Shown here: positions 55,198 to 64,000 of the stretch, piece by piece
Position numbering within the stretch: the stretch's first letter is position 1
Layout of the letters: each line of letters opens with the position of its first letter
Assembly (NCBI RefSeq): GCF_014652675.1
Contig: NZ_BMZG01000001.1
Span: 248,001 to 312,000 of the forward strand
Origin: Formosimonas limnophila
GTDB lineage: Bacteria > Pseudomonadota > Gammaproteobacteria > Burkholderiales > Burkholderiaceae
DNA length: 64,000 bases
Reading direction: 5' to 3'
Made by a program: the position numbers and the translations under genes
The notes under the pieces: generated by a model
Told to the model about the DNA's origin: nothing
The model's database searches: none
Seen by the model: the letters and a program-made list of their open reading frames with translations, nothing else

Positions 55198-56640
55198 ATG
55201 AAATACATCTCAACGCGCGGTCATGCCGCTGGTGAACAATTTTGTGATATTTTACTCGGCGGTCTCGCACCCGATGGCGGCTTGTATTTGCCTGAGTCGT
55301 ATCCGCAGGTCTCGGCGACAGAATTGGCCGCTTGGCGTAACTTGTCGTATCCAGAATTGGCCTTTGTGGTGTTGAGTAAGTTTTGTACCGACATTTTGCC
55401 AGAGGAGCTCGCTCCGCTGGTGAGCCGAACCTATGCACCACAGGTGTTCATCAATGCAAGAGCAGGCCAATGGATTGAAGACATCACGCCTTTGACCACT
55501 TTGGGCGTTGAAAGAAACACCACATTATCACTGCTCTCTCTGTCAAACGGCCCAACATTGGCATTTAAAGACATGGCGATGCAACTGTTAGGCAACCTAT
55601 TTGAGTTTGTCTTAAAACAACGCGGCCAAACGCTCAATATCCTCGGCGCTACCTCTGGCGATACAGGTAGTGCTGCCGAATATGCCATGCGTGGCAAAAA
55701 GGGCGTCAAAGTATTTATGCTCTCGCCAAAAGGCAAAATGAGTGCATTCCAAACCGCGCAGATGTACTCTTTGCAAGACGAAAACATCATCAATATCGCG
55801 ATTGACGGTGTGTTTGACGATGCACAAGACATCGTGAAAGCCGTGTCAAACGACCATGCATTCAAAGCCGCACACAACATCGGCACGGTCAACTCGATTA
55901 ACTGGGCACGCGTGATTGCGCAAGTGGTGTACTACTTCAAAGGCTACTTTGCCGCCACTAAGAGCAATGATGAGCAAGTGTCTTTCGCCGTACCATCAGG
56001 CAATTTTGGCAATGTGTGTGCTGGTCATATCGCTCGTCAAATGGGTTTGCCGATTCGCAAACTCATCGTTGCGACCAATGAAAACAACGTGTTAGATGAG
56101 TTTTTTAAGACGGGGATCTATCGTGTGCGGACTGCCAAAGACACACACCACACCAGCAGCCCATCAATGGACATTTCAAAAGCCTCGAACTTTGAGCGAT
56201 TCATTTTTGATTTAATGGGGCGTGATGCGGCAAAAACCCGTGCTTTATTTAAGCAGGTTGAGAAAACAGGTCAGTTTGACATCTCAAATACACCAGAGTT
56301 TGCCAGTATCGAAGAAAAATACGGCTTCGTATCGGGTCGCAGCACCCACAAGCAACGCTTGTTGGCGATTCGTGAGGTGTTTCATGATTACAAAGAAATC
56401 ATTGATCCACACACGGCAGATGGGGTTTATGTCGCGTTTCAGTATTTAGAAAAAGGCGTGCCGATGATCGTACTCGAAACCGCGCAAGCGGCGAAATTCA
56501 ACGAAACCATCATGGAAGCGCTTGGGGTCAATGCCGCTCGTCCTGATGCGTATATTGACATTGAGAAGCGAGAGCAACGGGTGATTCACATCGCTTCTGA
56601 TGTGAATGCCGTCAAAGATATTTTGTCAAAAAACATTTAA
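55198..56640 (+). CDS. thrC: Threonine synthase
   Basis: 480 residues. Converts O-phosphohomoserine to threonine with PLP. The N-terminus MKYISTRGHAAGEQFCDILLGGLAPDGGLYLPE is the class with an added N-terminal domain, and the PLP lysine lies in SNGPTLAFKDMAMQLLGNL (about 112). LGATSGDTGSAAEYAM is the phosphate-binding block. The frame extends to 55129, but that start is rejected as the family begins at MKYISTRG. It is separated from hom by 38 kb. Confidence 0.95.
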   Translation: MKYISTRGHAAGEQFCDILLGGLAPDGGLYLPESYPQVSATELAAWRNLSYPELAFVVLSKFCTDILPEELAPLVSRTYAPQVFINARAGQWIEDITPLTTLGVERNTTLSLLSLSNGPTLAFKDMAMQLLGNLFEFVLKQRGQTLNILGATSGDTGSAAEYAMRGKKGVKVFMLSPKGKMSAFQTAQMYSLQDENIINIAIDGVFDDAQDIVKAVSNDHAFKAAHNIGTVNSINWARVIAQVVYYFKGYFAATKSNDEQVSFAVPSGNFGNVCAGHIARQMGLPIRKLIVATNENNVLDEFFKTGIYRVRTAKDTHHTSSPSMDISKASNFERFIFDLMGRDAAKTRALFKQVEKTGQFDISNTPEFASIEEKYGFVSGRSTHKQRLLAIREVFHDYKEIIDPHTADGVYVAFQYLEKGVPMIVLETAQAAKFNETIMEALGVNAARPDAYIDIEKREQRVIHIASDVNAVKDILSKNI

Positions 56641-56721
56641 AATCAACTGATTGAGTAATTTATTTAAAGTTAAATCTTTGGATGGGTGCTGACTAAAATC
56701 AGGGTGGTGTGGTTGTAATGC

Positions 56722-56749
56722 CTTGAAAAAAATCGTGTTAGCCCCATCT
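56722..56749 (+). promoter_or_regulatory. Near-consensus sigma-32 heat-shock promoter of grpE
   Basis: CTTGAAA (-35, 56722-56728), 13-nt spacer, CCCCATCT (-10, 56742-56749). This matches the RpoH consensus (CTTGAAA, N13-15, CCCCATNT) exactly. The grpE ATG is 34 nt downstream, with GGAAG as ribosome-binding site. Confidence 0.9.
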
Positions 56750-56782
56750 GTCAGCTACGTTTAACTCCAATGGAAGTTCTGT

Positions 56783-57337
56783 ATGAGCACTGAAAATCAA
56801 AAAGACATCGAATCAACCGAACATATGTTTGATGTGGGTGTCGATGAGTCCGTCGACGAAACCGTTGAGGGTTTGCCCGAAATCTCACCATTAGAGCCGA
56901 TGGCTGTCCTTGAAGAACAAGTGGGTTTACTCAAGGACCAGCTCATGCGCGCACATGCCGAAATGGAAAATGTGCGTCGCCGTGCGGCAGAAGATGTCAG
57001 CAAGGCACATAAATTCTCAATTGAGCGTTTTGCCAATGAGCTGCTTCCTGTACAAGAGAGCCTTGAGAAAGCTCTATCTGATACGACGGGTGATCTGACC
57101 ACTTTGCGCGAGGGTGTTGAGCTGACGCAAAAACAACTCACCAATGCTTTAGAAAAAAGTGGTGTATTGGCGATTGATCCTAAAGGTGAAAAGTTTGATC
57201 CTCACTACCATCAAGCCATTTCCATGGTTACCGCAGCAGACGCCGAGCCAAATACTGTGATTGAAGTCTTGCAAAAAGGCTATAAAATCGCTGATCGCGT
57301 GCTTCGTCCCGCGTTGGTGATTGTGGCTCAGGGATAA
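56783..57337 (+). CDS. grpE: Nucleotide exchange factor GrpE
   Basis: 184 residues. An acidic N-terminus, a long coiled coil ([56 protein letters not shown]) and the C-terminal beta domain ending in [20 protein letters not shown]. Acts as ADP-release factor for DnaK. In many relatives dnaK and dnaJ follow; here a terminator follows at once, so grpE is on its own transcript under a heat-shock promoter. Confidence 0.96.
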   Translation: MSTENQKDIESTEHMFDVGVDESVDETVEGLPEISPLEPMAVLEEQVGLLKDQLMRAHAEMENVRRRAAEDVSKAHKFSIERFANELLPVQESLEKALSDTTGDLTTLREGVELTQKQLTNALEKSGVLAIDPKGEKFDPHYHQAISMVTAADAEPNTVIEVLQKGYKIADRVLRPALVIVAQG

Positions 57338-57368
57338 TTTTGCTACAGTGGCTGTAGGATAAAAAAAC

Positions 57369-57401
57369 CGCTCACATTATTGGTGTGAGCGGTTTTTTTT
57401 A
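57369..57401 (+). terminator. Terminator after grpE
   Basis: CCGCTCACA pairs with TGTGAGCGG around loop TTATTGG, followed by eight T, starting about 30 nt past the grpE stop codon. Confidence 0.92.
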
Positions 57402-57451
57402 TGTGTTTGGTTGACGCAGCACGCAATCAATCAAGTCATAAAACGTGACAA

Positions 57452-57895
57452 TTAAGATACTGAAAAAAGGCTTGCCGTGCAGGCTTCGGTCCAATTTGTT
57501 GGGAGATTTTCTAACGTCAAGAATCCTTTGGTGATGGCTGGCTGAGTGCTTGGTTTGATAGTGTGTCCACCAATCAGCAGAACAGGAGCCAAACCATTTC
57601 GATTCATGTTGTTGTATGCTGTTACACCTTTTTCATTTAAAATCAAAAGGATACGCGGTGCTCCTGCGCTATTTTCATTTGACCAACTAACCACCATATC
57701 TGGTGTGACAGGCAAACGTTCACGGTACTCACGGGTTATATGAACGAGCTTAGGGCATGAGGCAACGGGGGCAGTTTGATAATCACGGGTATCTTTGCCA
57801 TAGATTTTGCTGTTTGTGCCAATGGTTGTGGTTTGACAGGCGCTTAATGTGGCGAGGGTAAGTAAAAAAACGGTCAGGTTGATGGTTCTTTTCAT
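57452..57895 (-). CDS. Small lipoprotein of unknown function
   Basis: 147 residues. Type II signal with lipobox L-S-A-C (Cys20) after a hydrophobic run. The mature part is mixed alpha/beta with VVSWSNENSAGAPRILLILNEKGVTAYNNMNRNGLAPVLLIGG; no family recognised. Likely anchored to the inner or outer membrane. Convergent with grpE and downstream of purM; the purM terminator lies between purM and this gene. Confidence 0.7.
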   Translation of the reverse strand: MKRTINLTVFLLTLATLSACQTTTIGTNSKIYGKDTRDYQTAPVASCPKLVHITREYRERLPVTPDMVVSWSNENSAGAPRILLILNEKGVTAYNNMNRNGLAPVLLIGGHTIKPSTQPAITKGFLTLENLPTNWTEACTASLFSVS

Positions 57896-57940
57896 GAGTG
57901 CTCCTTAATTGAAATTGTTAAGGCATTAAATGTCAACAAG

Positions 57941-57970
57941 ATAAAAGACGCTGTTTTCAGCGTCTTTTAT
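57941..57970 (-). terminator. GACGC-type terminator of purM
   Basis: ATAAAAGACGCTG (57941-57953) pairs exactly with CAGCGTCTTTTAT (57958-57970) around loop TTTT. It is a relative of the AAGACGCG terminators at 7863, 14009 and 27522. Confidence 0.9.
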
Positions 57971-57979
57971 CAGAGTGTT

Positions 57980-59017
57980 TTAAACCACGATGGTCGGATG
58001 CTCACCTGCAGGCAATGGCTGAATATGGCCTATTGAGTAAACCGTTTCACCGTGTTGGCGCAAAATCTCAGTTGTTTTTTGTGCATCTTCCGCTGCAACC
58101 ACAACCACCATGCCAATGCCGCAGTTAAAGACGCGGTGCATTTCGTCAGAGGCCACATTGCCTGTGGTTTGTAACCATTGGAATAATGGTGGCATTGTCC
58201 ATGCTTTGCTGTCTACTACGGCTTGCATGCCTTCGGGCAAAACACGTGGGATGTTTTCGGTCAAGCCGCCGCCTGTGATGTGCGCCATGCCCTTGATGGT
58301 GACTTGCTCCAGTGCTGCGAGAATTGATTTGACATAAATACGGGTTGGGGTAGAGATGGCTTTTTGCAGTGTGACGCCGCCGATGTCTTGGTTCAAGTCC
58401 GCTTTACTGACTTCTAAAATTTTGCGCACGAGTGAAAACCCGTTGGAGTGTACGCCGTTTGATTGTAAGCCCAATATGACATCGCCTGCTGTGATGGTTG
58501 AACCATTGATGATTTTTGATTTTTCGACGGCACCGACGGCAAAACCAGCGAGGTCGTATTCGCCATCAGGGTACATGCTTGGCATTTCTGCGGTTTCACC
58601 ACCGATGAGGGCGCAGCCTGACTGCTCACAGCCTGCGGCGATGCCTTTGATGACGTCTGCGGCAGTGTCTACATCCAAACGACCACAGGCGAAGTAGTCG
58701 AGGAAAAACAAAGGTTCTGCGCCTTGAACCAAGATGTCGTTCACGCTCATGGCGACGAGATCAATACCAACGGTGTCGTGAAAGCCCCATTCAAAAGCGA
58801 GTTTGAGCTTGGTACCGACGCCGTCCGTGCCTGAGACGAGGACAGGGTTCTCGTACTTTTTAGAAATTTCAAATAAAGCGCCAAAACCACCGATGCCATT
58901 CAAAACATCTTCGCGCATGGTTCGTTTGGCGTAGGGTTTGATACGTTCGACGAGGGCATCGCCAGCTTCCATGTCCACGCCTGCGTCTTTGTATGATAAG
59001 CCTGTGTTCTGTACCAT
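57980..59017 (-). CDS. purM: Phosphoribosylformylglycinamidine cyclo-ligase
   Basis: 345 residues. AIR synthetase of purine synthesis, ATP-dependent ring closure. [18 protein letters not shown] at the N-terminus, [52 protein letters not shown] and [20 protein letters not shown] are all intact. Divergent from the AI-2E permease with about 140 bp between, a conserved arrangement with hda downstream of the permease. Confidence 0.97.
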   Translation of the reverse strand: MVQNTGLSYKDAGVDMEAGDALVERIKPYAKRTMREDVLNGIGGFGALFEISKKYENPVLVSGTDGVGTKLKLAFEWGFHDTVGIDLVAMSVNDILVQGAEPLFFLDYFACGRLDVDTAADVIKGIAAGCEQSGCALIGGETAEMPSMYPDGEYDLAGFAVGAVEKSKIINGSTITAGDVILGLQSNGVHSNGFSLVRKILEVSKADLNQDIGGVTLQKAISTPTRIYVKSILAALEQVTIKGMAHITGGGLTENIPRVLPEGMQAVVDSKAWTMPPLFQWLQTTGNVASDEMHRVFNCGIGMVVVVAAEDAQKTTEILRQHGETVYSIGHIQPLPAGEHPTIVV

Positions 59018-59159
59018 GTTGCGTCAAACTCCAAATGTGTTTTGAGACAAAGAATCCGTTTGTGCAGGCATCTTTGCCGATTTTAGAGGGCATTTTTAGC
59101 AATATGCCAAGGCAAAGCACTATAAAATAGCGGTTTGCTAAAAATTCTGGGAGTAGCCC

Positions 59160-60248
59160 ATGTTGTCTTGGACTCAAATTGTCAAAGCCGCCCTTGCACT
59201 GGCCGTTATTGTAGCTTTTTTCTGGTTGGTTTGGATGATTAAACACATCTTGGTACCGTTTGCTTTTGCGGGATTGTTGGCTTATTTACTCAACCCGATG
59301 GTGCGCAGTTTGCAAAATCGTGGCGTTAATCGCAGTGTTGGCGGCGCATTGGCTGTGTTGACCACGGTGACGGTGCTGGTGTTTATGATTTTTATTCCAT
59401 GGCCGATTGTCAGCTCGCAGATGTCTGTTTTGCAAGAGCGGTTACCCGCCATGCTCAGCCACACACAGAAGATTTTGGCCCAATCCACATTCTTGCAAGA
59501 TTTCTTGCCACAAGGTACAGATGGCGAGAGTTGGGTTGAGCAGTTGCGCATTTTGATTGCTGAAAATGTCAATCTGTCGAATCTGAGCCAAAAGGCATGG
59601 GGATACTTTAGGCAGGGCGGCTCGGCGATTTTAAATGCATTGTCATGGTTGGTGTTGATGCCGATTTTAACGTTTTTTCTACTGGCCAATTGGCCAAGTA
59701 CGGTCAAGATGTTGCGTCGATTGATTCCTCAGTCTTGGCGTGCCGATGTATTTAAAGTCACCAAAGACATGGATTTGATGCTGGCGCAGTTTGTGCGCGG
59801 GCAGTTATTGGTGATGCTGATTTTGGCAATTTATTATGCTGTGGGCTTAAAACTCACGGGCTTGGATGTGGCAATTTCGGTAGGGGTTTTGACAGGCCTG
59901 TTTGTCATGATTCCTTTCTTGGGGTTTGGCTTGGGATTGGTACTGGGTTGCTTGTCGGCTTTGTTGCAGTTTGGTTTAACCCCACCATTTTTCGCTGTTC
60001 TGGCGGTTTATGCAGTGGGGCAAGTGATTGAGAGCTATGTGTTGACCCCTCGCTTGGTGGGTGAACGCATCGGCCTGTCACCTGTGGCTGTGATTTTCTC
60101 TCTAATGGTTTTTGGTGCTTTGTTTGGTTTATTTGGCGTGCTATTTGCTTTGCCTGCTGCGGCTGTGGTGGCGGTTTTGGTGCGTTATGGCCGAGATAAG
60201 TACTTTTCCAGTGCGTTTTACGCCAATTCATCGAGTACTGGTGCATGA
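59160..60248 (+). CDS. AI-2E (PerM/UPF0118) family permease
   Basis: 362 residues with seven or eight membrane helices and a soluble loop near residues 90-140. Typical blocks: PFAFAGLLAYLLNPMVRSLQNRGVNR, FVRGQLLVMLILAIYYAVGLKLTGLDVAISVGVLTGLFVMIPFLGFG and VGERIGLSPVAVIFSLMVFGALFGLFGVLFALPAAAVV. The family exports small solutes or ions. AI-2 transport is only shown for E. coli TqsA. It overlaps hda by ATGATG. Confidence 0.9.
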   Translation: MLSWTQIVKAALALAVIVAFFWLVWMIKHILVPFAFAGLLAYLLNPMVRSLQNRGVNRSVGGALAVLTTVTVLVFMIFIPWPIVSSQMSVLQERLPAMLSHTQKILAQSTFLQDFLPQGTDGESWVEQLRILIAENVNLSNLSQKAWGYFRQGGSAILNALSWLVLMPILTFFLLANWPSTVKMLRRLIPQSWRADVFKVTKDMDLMLAQFVRGQLLVMLILAIYYAVGLKLTGLDVAISVGVLTGLFVMIPFLGFGLGLVLGCLSALLQFGLTPPFFAVLAVYAVGQVIESYVLTPRLVGERIGLSPVAVIFSLMVFGALFGLFGVLFALPAAAVVAVLVRYGRDKYFSSAFYANSSSTGA

Positions 60249-60919
60249 TGCCATTGCAGCTCGCTTTGTCTTTAACCTTGCCCGATGAGCCATCCCTAGC
60301 GAACTTCGTCATGGGGCGAAATGCTGAAGCCGTGGCACAGATTCATGAGGTGGCGCGTGGTTCATTCGGTCATACTGCTTTGTATCTGTGGGGCGAATCA
60401 GGTGCTGGTAAAACCCATCTGCTGCAAGGGTTATCACAGCTGCCCCATGCCATGATGGGCTTGCCAGAGCCGCTGCTGGAGGACGCTACTGCTGGGGCTG
60501 TGTATTTGATTGACGATGTGCATCTGTTGGATGATGCGCAGCAGATGGCTTTGTTTCATTTGTACAACCGTGCTCGCGCTAATCAACAGAAGCTGGTATT
60601 GACCGCGAATGTCGCACCAAGTCACTTACCACTGAGCTTTTTGCCTGATTTAAAGACGCGGCTGGCTTGGGATTTGGTTTATCAGTTGCAGTTGCTCACT
60701 GATGAAAATAAGGCTCAGGTACTTGAGCAGCAAGCCATCGAACGTGGTCTGAGTCTCGCACCTGATGTCGTACCGTATATGCTCCGCCACCTCACGCGGG
60801 ACTTGAGTCAGCTGCATGCCATATTGCAGCACTTGGACGAGTACAGCTTACGTACCAAACGCGCTTTGACCTTGCCGCTGCTTAAAGAGTGGCTGAGTAT
60901 CCAAAAATCCATCAACTAA
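60245..60919 (+). CDS. hda: DnaA regulatory inactivator Hda
   Basis: 224 residues of DnaA-like AAA+ type. N-terminal QLALSLTLPDEPSLANFVMGRNAEAV contains the clamp-binding QLALSL motif. Walker A GESGAGKTHLL (about 57-67), Walker B YLIDDVHLLDD (about 87-97) and the arginine/sensor region (FLPDLKTRLAW) follow. With the sliding clamp it stimulates DnaA-ATP hydrolysis after initiation. A second ATG at 60248 lies one codon later. Confidence 0.95.
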   Translation: MMPLQLALSLTLPDEPSLANFVMGRNAEAVAQIHEVARGSFGHTALYLWGESGAGKTHLLQGLSQLPHAMMGLPEPLLEDATAGAVYLIDDVHLLDDAQQMALFHLYNRARANQQKLVLTANVAPSHLPLSFLPDLKTRLAWDLVYQLQLLTDENKAQVLEQQAIERGLSLAPDVVPYMLRHLTRDLSQLHAILQHLDEYSLRTKRALTLPLLKEWLSIQKSIN

Positions 60920-60940
60920 TAAACCACAAGACTGCTCACA

Positions 60941-61618
60941 ATGACAACTTTGGCCATATTCGACCTTGACCACACACTCATCCCCGCTGATTCTGACCAT
61001 GGTTGGGGGGCTTTTTTGGTGCGTCATGGTTACGTGGATGCGAGTGAGCACAAGGCCATGAATGATTATTTTTACGAGCAGTATCAAGCAGGCAGCATGA
61101 ATGTGCTTGAATACTGTGAGTTCTCATTTCAAGTCTTTGCCAAAAATGACATGGCGACGCTCAATCAATGGCATGAGCAGTTCATGAATGAGTTTGTTAA
61201 TCCCGTCATTCATCCTCAAGCACTTGAGCTGGTGCAGCGACACAAAGATGCGGGGCATATTCCTGTATTAATCAGCTCAACCAATGAGTTTGTCATCACG
61301 CCGATTGCGCAAAAACTCGGATTTACCCACATCATTGGCACGCGCCCAGAGATGAAAGATGGGCGATATACGGGCAATGTGGCGGGCGTACCGAGCTTTC
61401 AAGCAGGTAAAATCACCCGCATAAACGAATGGCTGACAGAGCAGGGTTTGGGTACTTGGGATGATTTGGCGTGCACGTTTTTTTATAGTGACTCGATGAA
61501 TGATTTGCCACTGTTAGAAAAAGCTACATTCCCCGTTGTCACCAACCCCGACGAACGTCTGCAGGCTTTGGCCTTGGCGCGACACTGGATGATTCTCGAG
61601 CTGTTCGCGGGCGCGTGA
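60941..61618 (+). CDS. HAD-IB family phosphatase
   Basis: 225 residues. Motif I FDLDHTLIPADSD with nucleophile Asp8, the ISSTNEFVITPIA motif II region and the acidic motif FFYSDSMNDLPLLE (about 184-197). The sub-IB family includes SerB-like and PGP-like phosphatases and histidinol-phosphate phosphatases; in betaproteobacteria this gene follows hda and may act on phosphoserine or histidinol phosphate. Substrate open. It lies 21 nt after hda. Confidence 0.9.
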   Translation: MTTLAIFDLDHTLIPADSDHGWGAFLVRHGYVDASEHKAMNDYFYEQYQAGSMNVLEYCEFSFQVFAKNDMATLNQWHEQFMNEFVNPVIHPQALELVQRHKDAGHIPVLISSTNEFVITPIAQKLGFTHIIGTRPEMKDGRYTGNVAGVPSFQAGKITRINEWLTEQGLGTWDDLACTFFYSDSMNDLPLLEKATFPVVTNPDERLQALALARHWMILELFAGA

Positions 61619-61685
61619 CTTGTCCATAATCCCGACAACATCATCGACTACGATGCGACAACTTTGTGTTTTCAAGTGAGTTGCC

Positions 61686-62798
61686 ATGATTGTTCGTTCT
61701 AAACTTTTGCTCGGTCTGATGTCTGCCGCGTGGCTGGTCGGTGCCTGTACTGAGAAACCTGCTGTGGTTGAGCCAAAAACGCTCAGCGTTGAGCGTATTT
61801 CGGGTTTAATTAAGCCATTCATGAAAAAAGGTGAGTCTGCTGACCTCTGGGCCAGTGACTTGCACCGAGGCTTAACAGAGCTGAACATTGCCACCACCCC
61901 TGACAATACCTGTGCCGTGATTGCCATCATCGAGCAAGAAAGCGGCTTTAAAGCCGATCCAGAAGTCGCCAACATCCGCCAAGTGCTGGCCAAAAAAATC
62001 GAAAAAATGCAAAGCAATGTCATACTGGCATTGGCACTCAAAGCCCGCATGATGCAGATAGCGGCCAATGGCAAAACATTTGAACAAAATATGCAAATCA
62101 TCCGCACTGAGCGAGACTTTGAACTGTGGTACAACGAGTTTGTTGCTGCCAAATACACGATGCTGGGATTGAAATACATGAACATGGATGTGAGTGACAT
62201 CGTCACCACAGCGGGTTCGATGCAAGTATCGGTTGATTACGCACGTGATGTGGCTCGGCGACTGGGCAAGCCCGCCTCAAATATCCGCGAAGAACTATAT
62301 ACGCGCCCAGGCGGTATGCTTTACGGCTCTGCGCATTTACTGAGCTATCCCGCAGACTACAGCAAAATGTACTATCGCTTTGCGGACTACAATGCAGGTC
62401 ACTATGCGAGCCGCAATGCGGCTTTTCAAAAAATGGTGATGAATTTAACGGGTGTGAAAACTGTCGGATTAGATGGTGATTTACTGTCATATAAAAACGG
62501 CACGGCATCAACCTCAAAAACCCAGCAAGCGATTTTGGCTTACAGCATCAAACAAAAGTGGCCAATCACGCCAGAGAGCCTGATGAGTGACCTCAAACGA
62601 GAGAAAGAGCCAGACTTCATCCGCACTCAAACTTATCAGCATATTGCAGAGCAGTATCACAAGCAGTTTGGCAAAGTGCTGACCGAGCAAGTGCCCAGCA
62701 TCGTGCTCAAAAGTGACAAAATCACCCGCAAGCTAACCACACAGTGGTATGCGGACAATGTGCAAAGACGCTATGCCAATTGCCTGACGCGTGTTTAA
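61686..62798 (+). CDS. DUF1615 lipoprotein, lysozyme-like fold
   Basis: 370 residues. Lipobox V-G-A-C (Cys21) after a hydrophobic run. The mature part has ISGLIKPFMKKGESADLWASDLHRGL and CAVIAIIEQESGFKADPEVANI, then TTAGSMQVSVDYARDVARRLG and YNAGHYASRNAAFQKMV. These resemble the E-SGF, G-MQV and YNAG-type motifs of lysozyme/SLT enzymes. DUF1615 is a lipoprotein family of unknown function; muramidase-like activity is an inference from these motifs (Glu in EQESGF). Confidence 0.85.
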   Translation: MIVRSKLLLGLMSAAWLVGACTEKPAVVEPKTLSVERISGLIKPFMKKGESADLWASDLHRGLTELNIATTPDNTCAVIAIIEQESGFKADPEVANIRQVLAKKIEKMQSNVILALALKARMMQIAANGKTFEQNMQIIRTERDFELWYNEFVAAKYTMLGLKYMNMDVSDIVTTAGSMQVSVDYARDVARRLGKPASNIREELYTRPGGMLYGSAHLLSYPADYSKMYYRFADYNAGHYASRNAAFQKMVMNLTGVKTVGLDGDLLSYKNGTASTSKTQQAILAYSIKQKWPITPESLMSDLKREKEPDFIRTQTYQHIAEQYHKQFGKVLTEQVPSIVLKSDKITRKLTTQWYADNVQRRYANCLTRV

Positions 62799-63041
62799 GT
62801 ATAATCTCAAATATAGAGAAAATAAGTGTGGATAAAAGCAAACAGTAGCTCGATAAAACGCCTAAATAAGCTTAAATTTTCAAGATAAATAACTGCATTG
62901 GTCAATATCTTGCAGTAAATCATACAAGTGACTTGAAAAAAGTCTGGTTGGGCGTACATTAATACTGCAATGCAACAAACGACGTCCAAAGCATTGTTTG
63001 GTTGGCTGATTGGTCGCCAATGGGCTTTTAGGAGTAACATC

Positions 63042-63209
63042 ATGTTCCGCACATACCAACCGCATACGATGAAACAATCGGCTCGCGCACCACGCGCTGA
63101 GTTGCCAGTGGATATCGCATTGCGTCAGTCTGAAGTCAACCTCAAAAAAACGGTGTTCCATCTGTGGTTGCCCGTTCGTGTTTGGTTCAAAAAATCTTTG
63201 ATGAGCTAA
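63042..63209 (+). CDS. Small basic hypothetical protein
   Basis: 55 residues with strong GGAG (63031-63034) 7 nt before the ATG and a terminator after it. A promoter-like TTGAAA (62933-62938), 16-nt spacer and TACATT (62955-62960) lies upstream. Sequence rich in Arg, Lys and Val with LPVDIALRQSEVNLKKTVFHLWLPVRVW. No family recognised. The three signals together make a real small gene likely. Confidence 0.55.
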   Translation: MFRTYQPHTMKQSARAPRAELPVDIALRQSEVNLKKTVFHLWLPVRVWFKKSLMS

Positions 63210-63263
63210 TCACTGATTTGAGAGGCTGTCTGACCCGATGAAGGATTTTAGCCTTCATAAAAG

Positions 63264-63292
63264 CAAACCCTGCATTTGGCAGGGTTTTTGTT
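63264..63292 (+). terminator. Terminator after the small basic ORF
   Basis: AAACCCTGC pairs with GCAGGGTTT around ATTTG, followed by a T-rich run, about 60 nt past the stop codon. Confidence 0.85.
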
Positions 63293-63315
63293 TGTGTGTG
63301 GCGCTTAACAGCCAT

Positions 63316-64000
63316 TTACTCACCAATGAAACGGTGATTTAAATCGGTCAAATTTAACTCGTTTAAAATCGTCGCCATGCGCTGTTTGGCGCTGTGTTTG
63401 GCTTGTCCCGTTTTTTTGGCGATGATGAGCTCGTTTTTCATGGCGTGCTCCCAACCGACCAATTCTGTCACGGTCACCTGATAACCATGGGATTCAAGCT
63501 GTAGGCAGCGCAGCACATTGGTGATTTGGCTGCCGAACTCTCGGGTGTGGATTGGATGACGCCAGATTTCGGAGAGAGCGGTTTTGCCAAACGTTTCGTT
63601 TTTTTTGGCACGCAGGACGCTGGCGACTTCGGCTTGGCAGCAGGGCACGAGTACGACGTACTCGGCTTGTTTGGCCAAAGCGAATGCAATGGCATCATCC
63701 GTGGCCGTGTCGCAGGCATGTAAAGCAGTGACCATTTCAACGGTTTGTGGCAATGCGTTACTGCTGATGGCGTCTTGAACCGTCAGGTGGTGAAACCCCA
63801 TGCGCGAAAAACCCGCGCCGCTTGCCAAGGCTTGCGAGCTGGCGACTAATTCTGCGCGGGTTTCGATGCCATCGACGTGGCCGTGTAAGTGGTGTTTGAT
63901 GAATAAGTCATACAAAATAAAGCCGAGATACGACTTACCTGCACCGTGGTCCACGATGCGATAGGGTTGTTCTTTTTCCTCTAATGTTTTGAGCATGGGT
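63316..64000 (-). CDS. SAM-dependent methyltransferase (5' end beyond window)
   Basis: At least 226 residues. Motif I is YRIVDHGAGKSYLGFILYDLF, with a following acidic GIETRAELV, and a VTALHACDTATDDAIAFALA then VLVPCCQAEVA block, as in the METTL25/DUF-type class I methyltransferases. Relatives carry about 150 more residues before this point, so the ATG at 63996 is probably internal and the true start lies past the right edge. Substrate unknown. Confidence 0.8.
   Translation of the reverse strand, partial: PMLKTLEEKEQPYRIVDHGAGKSYLGFILYDLFIKHHLHGHVDGIETRAELVASSQALASGAGFSRMGFHHLTVQDAISSNALPQTVEMVTALHACDTATDDAIAFALAKQAEYVVLVPCCQAEVASVLRAKKNETFGKTALSEIWRHPIHTREFGSQITNVLRCLQLESHGYQVTVTELVGWEHAMKNELIIAKKTGQAKHSAKQRMATILNELNLTDLNHRFIGE

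Noticed and set aside
61514-62209. 231-codon minus-strand frame
   Set aside because: Shadow of the HAD-IB and DUF1615 genes; both real genes have family motifs.

Overview
The window looks like a chromosomal segment of a moderate-GC betaproteobacterium of the order Burkholderiales. This rests on gene sets and orders typical of that group: gamma carbonic anhydrase / sigma factor / DUF3619 / DUF3106 / RDD, smpB divergent from ratA-rnfH, kdsA-DUF1330-eno-ftsB, earP-efp with arginine-type EF-P, carA-LysE-carB followed by greA-DUF4149, and purM divergent from an AI-2E permease-hda-HAD phosphatase group. No rRNA, IS element, prophage or CRISPR array was seen. Two tRNA genes (Gly-CCC, Ser-GGA) lie at 13.8-14.0 kb.

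Layout. 0-10 kb (mostly minus strand): partial tannase-like secreted hydrolase, selO, pepN, gltX (with an inverted pair of REP-like palindromes between the last two), then RDD / DUF3106 / DUF3619 / sigma factor / gamma carbonic anhydrase. 10-16.9 kb: smpB, ratA-rnfH, fabH, an rraA remnant, a Cof-type HAD phosphatase, the two tRNAs, an MtaD-like deaminase and hom. 16.9-23.7 kb: a type I restriction-modification operon of five tightly coupled genes that also carries a HepT-like HEPN toxin, an MntA-like nucleotidyltransferase domain fused to HsdS, and a RhuM-Fic protein. 23.7-36 kb: kdsA, DUF1330, eno, ftsB, a YdcF-like gene, hslO, earP, efp, a membrane hydroxylase, an aromatic aminotransferase, bcp, a Mth938-like gene, alaT and two small exported or membrane genes that look damaged or unusual. 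36-45 kb: parE, a lytic transglycosylase, an ECF-type permease, aconitase in one open frame with an OmpA-domain protein, and transaldolase. 45-57 kb: carA-lysE, two AT-rich membrane genes, carB, three small envelope genes, greA, DUF4149, ung, thrC and grpE. 57-64 kb: a lipoprotein, purM, AI-2E permease, hda, HAD-IB, DUF1615 and a partial methyltransferase.

Most of the window is housekeeping. The accessory content is concentrated in the 16.9-23.7 kb operon, which is the best candidate for an undescribed system. It combines a complete type I R-M set (M, S, R) with a complete HEPN/MNT toxin-antitoxin pair in which the antitoxin domain is the N-terminus of the DNA-specificity subunit. All catalytic motifs I could check are intact. 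This suggests that toxin neutralisation is physically tied to the restriction complex. A single base in a G-run decides whether the fusion exists.

Other points of interest are the aconitase-OmpA reading frame, terminator-like hairpins in the leaders of hom, carA and possibly greA, a near-consensus sigma-32 promoter before grpE, a candidate ATT-initiated small membrane gene, a membrane gene bracketed by inverted REP-like repeats, and a family of near-identical terminators. All starts were chosen by eye from ribosome-binding sites and family lengths, and no database search was possible.
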